Positions 62,306 to 64,000 of a stretch of 64,000 bases of DNA are shown in pieces. Positions within the stretch are counted from its first letter, which is position 1. Every line of letters starts with the position of its first letter. Source of the DNA: Geobacter sp. (GTDB lineage: Bacteria; Desulfobacterota; Desulfuromonadia; Geobacterales; DSM-12255); contig VFJK01000154.1 in assembly GCA_009886125.1 (NCBI GenBank), positions 1-64,000 of the forward strand, written 5' to 3'. The translations under genes and the position numbers were made by a program. The notes beneath the pieces are model-generated. The model was given only the letters and a program-made list of their open reading frames with translations. It was not told the DNA's origin and made no database searches.

Positions 62306-63021
62306 TGACCTCGCAGATCAATCTTGGCGAAATCAGCGTTGACGTGGTGAAGAAGGACATCAAGAACATTCACCTGAGTGTCTATCCTCCGACTGGCAAG
62401 GTGCGCATCTCCGCGCCTCAGCGGATGGACCTCGACACCATTCGCGTTTTTGCCATCACCAAGCTCGGTTGGATCAAGAAGCAACAGCAAAAGCTGCGCG
62501 AGCAAGACCGTGAAACGCCGCGAGAGTGTCTTGACAGGGAAAGCCATTACCTTTGGGGGAAGCGCTACCTGCTCAAAGTAGAGCGGAGAGACACGGCATC
62601 CTTCATATCATTGCGGCACAACAAGATGGTGCTTCATATCCATCCGGATACGACTGAAGAACGGAAGCAGGCCATCCTTGCGGAGTGGTATCGCGAGCAG
62701 CTTAAAGAAGCAGTATTCCCATTGATCGCAAAATGGGAAAAGCTCATGGGTGTAAAGGTGGAGAAGTTCTTTGTACAACGAATGAAAACGAAGTGGGGCA
62801 GTTGTAACCACCGCTCCGCTAATATCCGGCTCAATACTGAATTGGCAAAGAAGCCGCCGGAATGTCTGGAATACGTTGTAGCGCATGAGATGGCGCATCT
62901 GCTGGAACCCTCTCACAATAGCCGCTTTATTGCCCTGATGGACCGGTTTATGCCATCCTGGCGGGGGCACCGGGAAGAGTTGAATCGAGCACCGTTGGGG
63001 CATGAGGAATGGGAATATTGA
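62305..63021 (+). CDS. YgjP/DUF45-type zinc metallopeptidase
   Basis: The 238-residue protein has KWGSCNHRSANIRLNTEL followed by the zinc motif AHEMAHLLEPSHNSRF (HEMAH) and a glutamate/histidine-rich end, matching the YgjP-like M48-related family. Its ATG shares the last base of the hsdR stop (TGATG), so it is translationally coupled to hsdR. Members are frequently the last gene of type I R-M operons. The substrate is unknown; a housekeeping role for the restriction complex is possible but unproven. Confidence 0.88.
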   Translation: MTSQINLGEISVDVVKKDIKNIHLSVYPPTGKVRISAPQRMDLDTIRVFAITKLGWIKKQQQKLREQDRETPRECLDRESHYLWGKRYLLKVERRDTASFISLRHNKMVLHIHPDTTEERKQAILAEWYREQLKEAVFPLIAKWEKLMGVKVEKFFVQRMKTKWGSCNHRSANIRLNTELAKKPPECLEYVVAHEMAHLLEPSHNSRFIALMDRFMPSWRGHREELNRAPLGHEEWEY

Positions 63022-63220
63022 ATGATCCCAGGTGAATACTCTGATGTTTCAACTTCAGGAGGACATATTGAGGACTACCGTTCGTCTTATTGTCCGATCT
63101 GCTCAACTATGCTCTTTCGGCACCGTCCCGTGGAGTTTCTTCCTTGATTCAACCCCCTTGGGCATGATACTTTTAATTTTTATTTCGGCACCTCTCAACT
63201 GCCAATAGGTTATAAATCTT

Positions 63221-64000
63221 ATGATACCTCTGCGCCCCAACATCGCTGCCATGGCAGGCTACGTACCCGGCTACCAGCCGCCGGACATTGCCGCATGGAT
63301 CAAGCTGAACACCAACGAGAACTCCTATCCGCCATCACCAAAAGTCGTCGAGGCCATTCTGAAAGAGCTGGGGCCTTACGGCGCCAGCCTCCATACCTAT
63401 CCCTCTGCATCCAGCGCGCATCTGCGGGAAGTCGCCGGAGAGCTGTATGGCTATGACCCCTCCTGGATCATCATGGCCAACGGCTCTGACGAAGTGCTCA
63501 ACAACCTTATCCGGGCATTTGCCGCAGAGGGGGAAGAGATTGGTTACGTCCATCCGTCCTACTCGTACTACGCGACACTCGCCGAGGTCCAGGGTGCCCG
63601 GGTGCGGACGTTCGGCCTGACTAAAGATTTCCGGATCGCCGATTTCCCGGATCGTTACGATGGGAAGATATTTTTTCTCACCACCCCCAATGCCCCGCTC
63701 GGCCCGGCTTTCCCGGTGGAGTACATCGAAGAGCTTGCAGGGCGTTGCGCCGGGATGCTGGTGCTGGACGAGACCTATGCCGACTTCGCCGATTTCAATG
63801 CCCTTGAACTGGTGAAGAAGTACGAAAATGTGGTGGTGACGCGGACACTCTCAAAAAGCTATGCACTTGCCGGGATGCGGCTCGGCCTTGCCATTGCCCG
63901 TCCGGAAGTGATCGCTTCCCTGGACAAGATCCGCGACCATTACAACCTCGACCGCCTCGCCCAGGCTGCCTGTGCCGCGGCTTTGCGTGATCAGGAGTAT
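63221..64000 (+). CDS. hisC: Histidinol-phosphate aminotransferase, N-terminal 260 residues
   Basis: PLP-dependent enzyme converting imidazole acetol phosphate to histidinol phosphate in histidine synthesis. The visible part reads [68 protein letters not shown], and [16 protein letters not shown], with the PLP-binding lysine at about residue 212. It continues beyond the window. Only a weak AGGT ribosome site precedes the ATG. The 199 bases between the peptidase gene and this start show no gene. Confidence 0.9.
   Translation, partial: MIPLRPNIAAMAGYVPGYQPPDIAAWIKLNTNENSYPPSPKVVEAILKELGPYGASLHTYPSASSAHLREVAGELYGYDPSWIIMANGSDEVLNNLIRAFAAEGEEIGYVHPSYSYYATLAEVQGARVRTFGLTKDFRIADFPDRYDGKIFFLTTPNAPLGPAFPVEYIEELAGRCAGMLVLDETYADFADFNALELVKKYENVVVTRTLSKSYALAGMRLGLAIARPEVIASLDKIRDHYNLDRLAQAACAAALRDQEY

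Noticed and set aside
63043-63207. Short plus-strand frame between the peptidase gene and hisC
   Set aside because: About 54 codons without a ribosome site at the right spacing; sequence not protein-family-like. Left as a spacer.

Overview
The window reads as chromosomal DNA of a Gram-negative anaerobe, most likely a Geobacter-type Desulfuromonadota/Geobacterales species. This is an inference from gene content: an outer-membrane porin, a diheme c-type cytochrome lipoprotein, hydrogenase maturation genes, a propionyl-CoA/methylmalonyl-CoA module, a lactate racemase/dehydrogenase cluster, a membrane H+-pyrophosphatase, and a superoxide reductase/flavodiiron oxygen-defence operon. Species was not determined.

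From 1 to 25.3 kb almost everything is on the minus strand. After the 3' end of a XerC/D-type recombinase come hypF-hypC-hypD (hypF appears to start at a rare ATT codon), pyruvate kinase, a small cytochrome lipoprotein, a patatin-like protein, an exported repeat protein and a porin. A propionate module follows, in transcription order: XRE-cupin regulator, carboxyltransferase, biotin carboxylase-BCCP, degenerate thymidylate-kinase-like protein, methylmalonyl-CoA mutase catalytic subunit, epimerase. Next are larA-glcD-glcF (lactate racemisation and oxidation) and perR-rubredoxin-fprA-dfx (O2 and superoxide defence).

From 25.5 kb most genes are on the plus strand. These include hppA, convergent with a VapBC module; MaoC and S4 proteins; an undescribed coiled-coil protein whose two ends resemble each other; a CCA-adding-type enzyme; and a UvrD/PcrA helicase. 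A first defence island (35.5-42.8 kb) holds a nuclease-methyltransferase fusion with a separate specificity subunit (BcgI-like layout), a Schlafen/AlbA_2 ATPase-like gene, and an XRE-ImmA/PIN pair. The gatC-gatA-gatB genes follow, interrupted between gatA and gatB by an addiction module whose toxin carries a nonsense codon. Then come a Fic protein with a large palindromic promoter, an ICMT-like methyltransferase, mtnA, glnE and queF. A second defence island (53.4-63.0 kb) is a type I system: hsdM, hsdS, AlbA_2 gene, hsdS tail remnant, hsdR and a YgjP-type metallopeptidase. hisC runs off the right edge.

The intergenic DNA is rich in foldable elements. One 170-nt family occurs twice, with compensatory changes in its closing stem. 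There are two other large inverted-repeat elements, three copies of a G/C-rich palindrome, hairpins between gatC and gatA, and a REP-like palindrome inserted in frame inside hsdM. The points most worth following up are the BcgI-like restriction fusion, the AlbA_2 genes tied to both restriction loci with an hsdS scar beside one, the conserved 170-nt element, and the self-similar coiled-coil protein.
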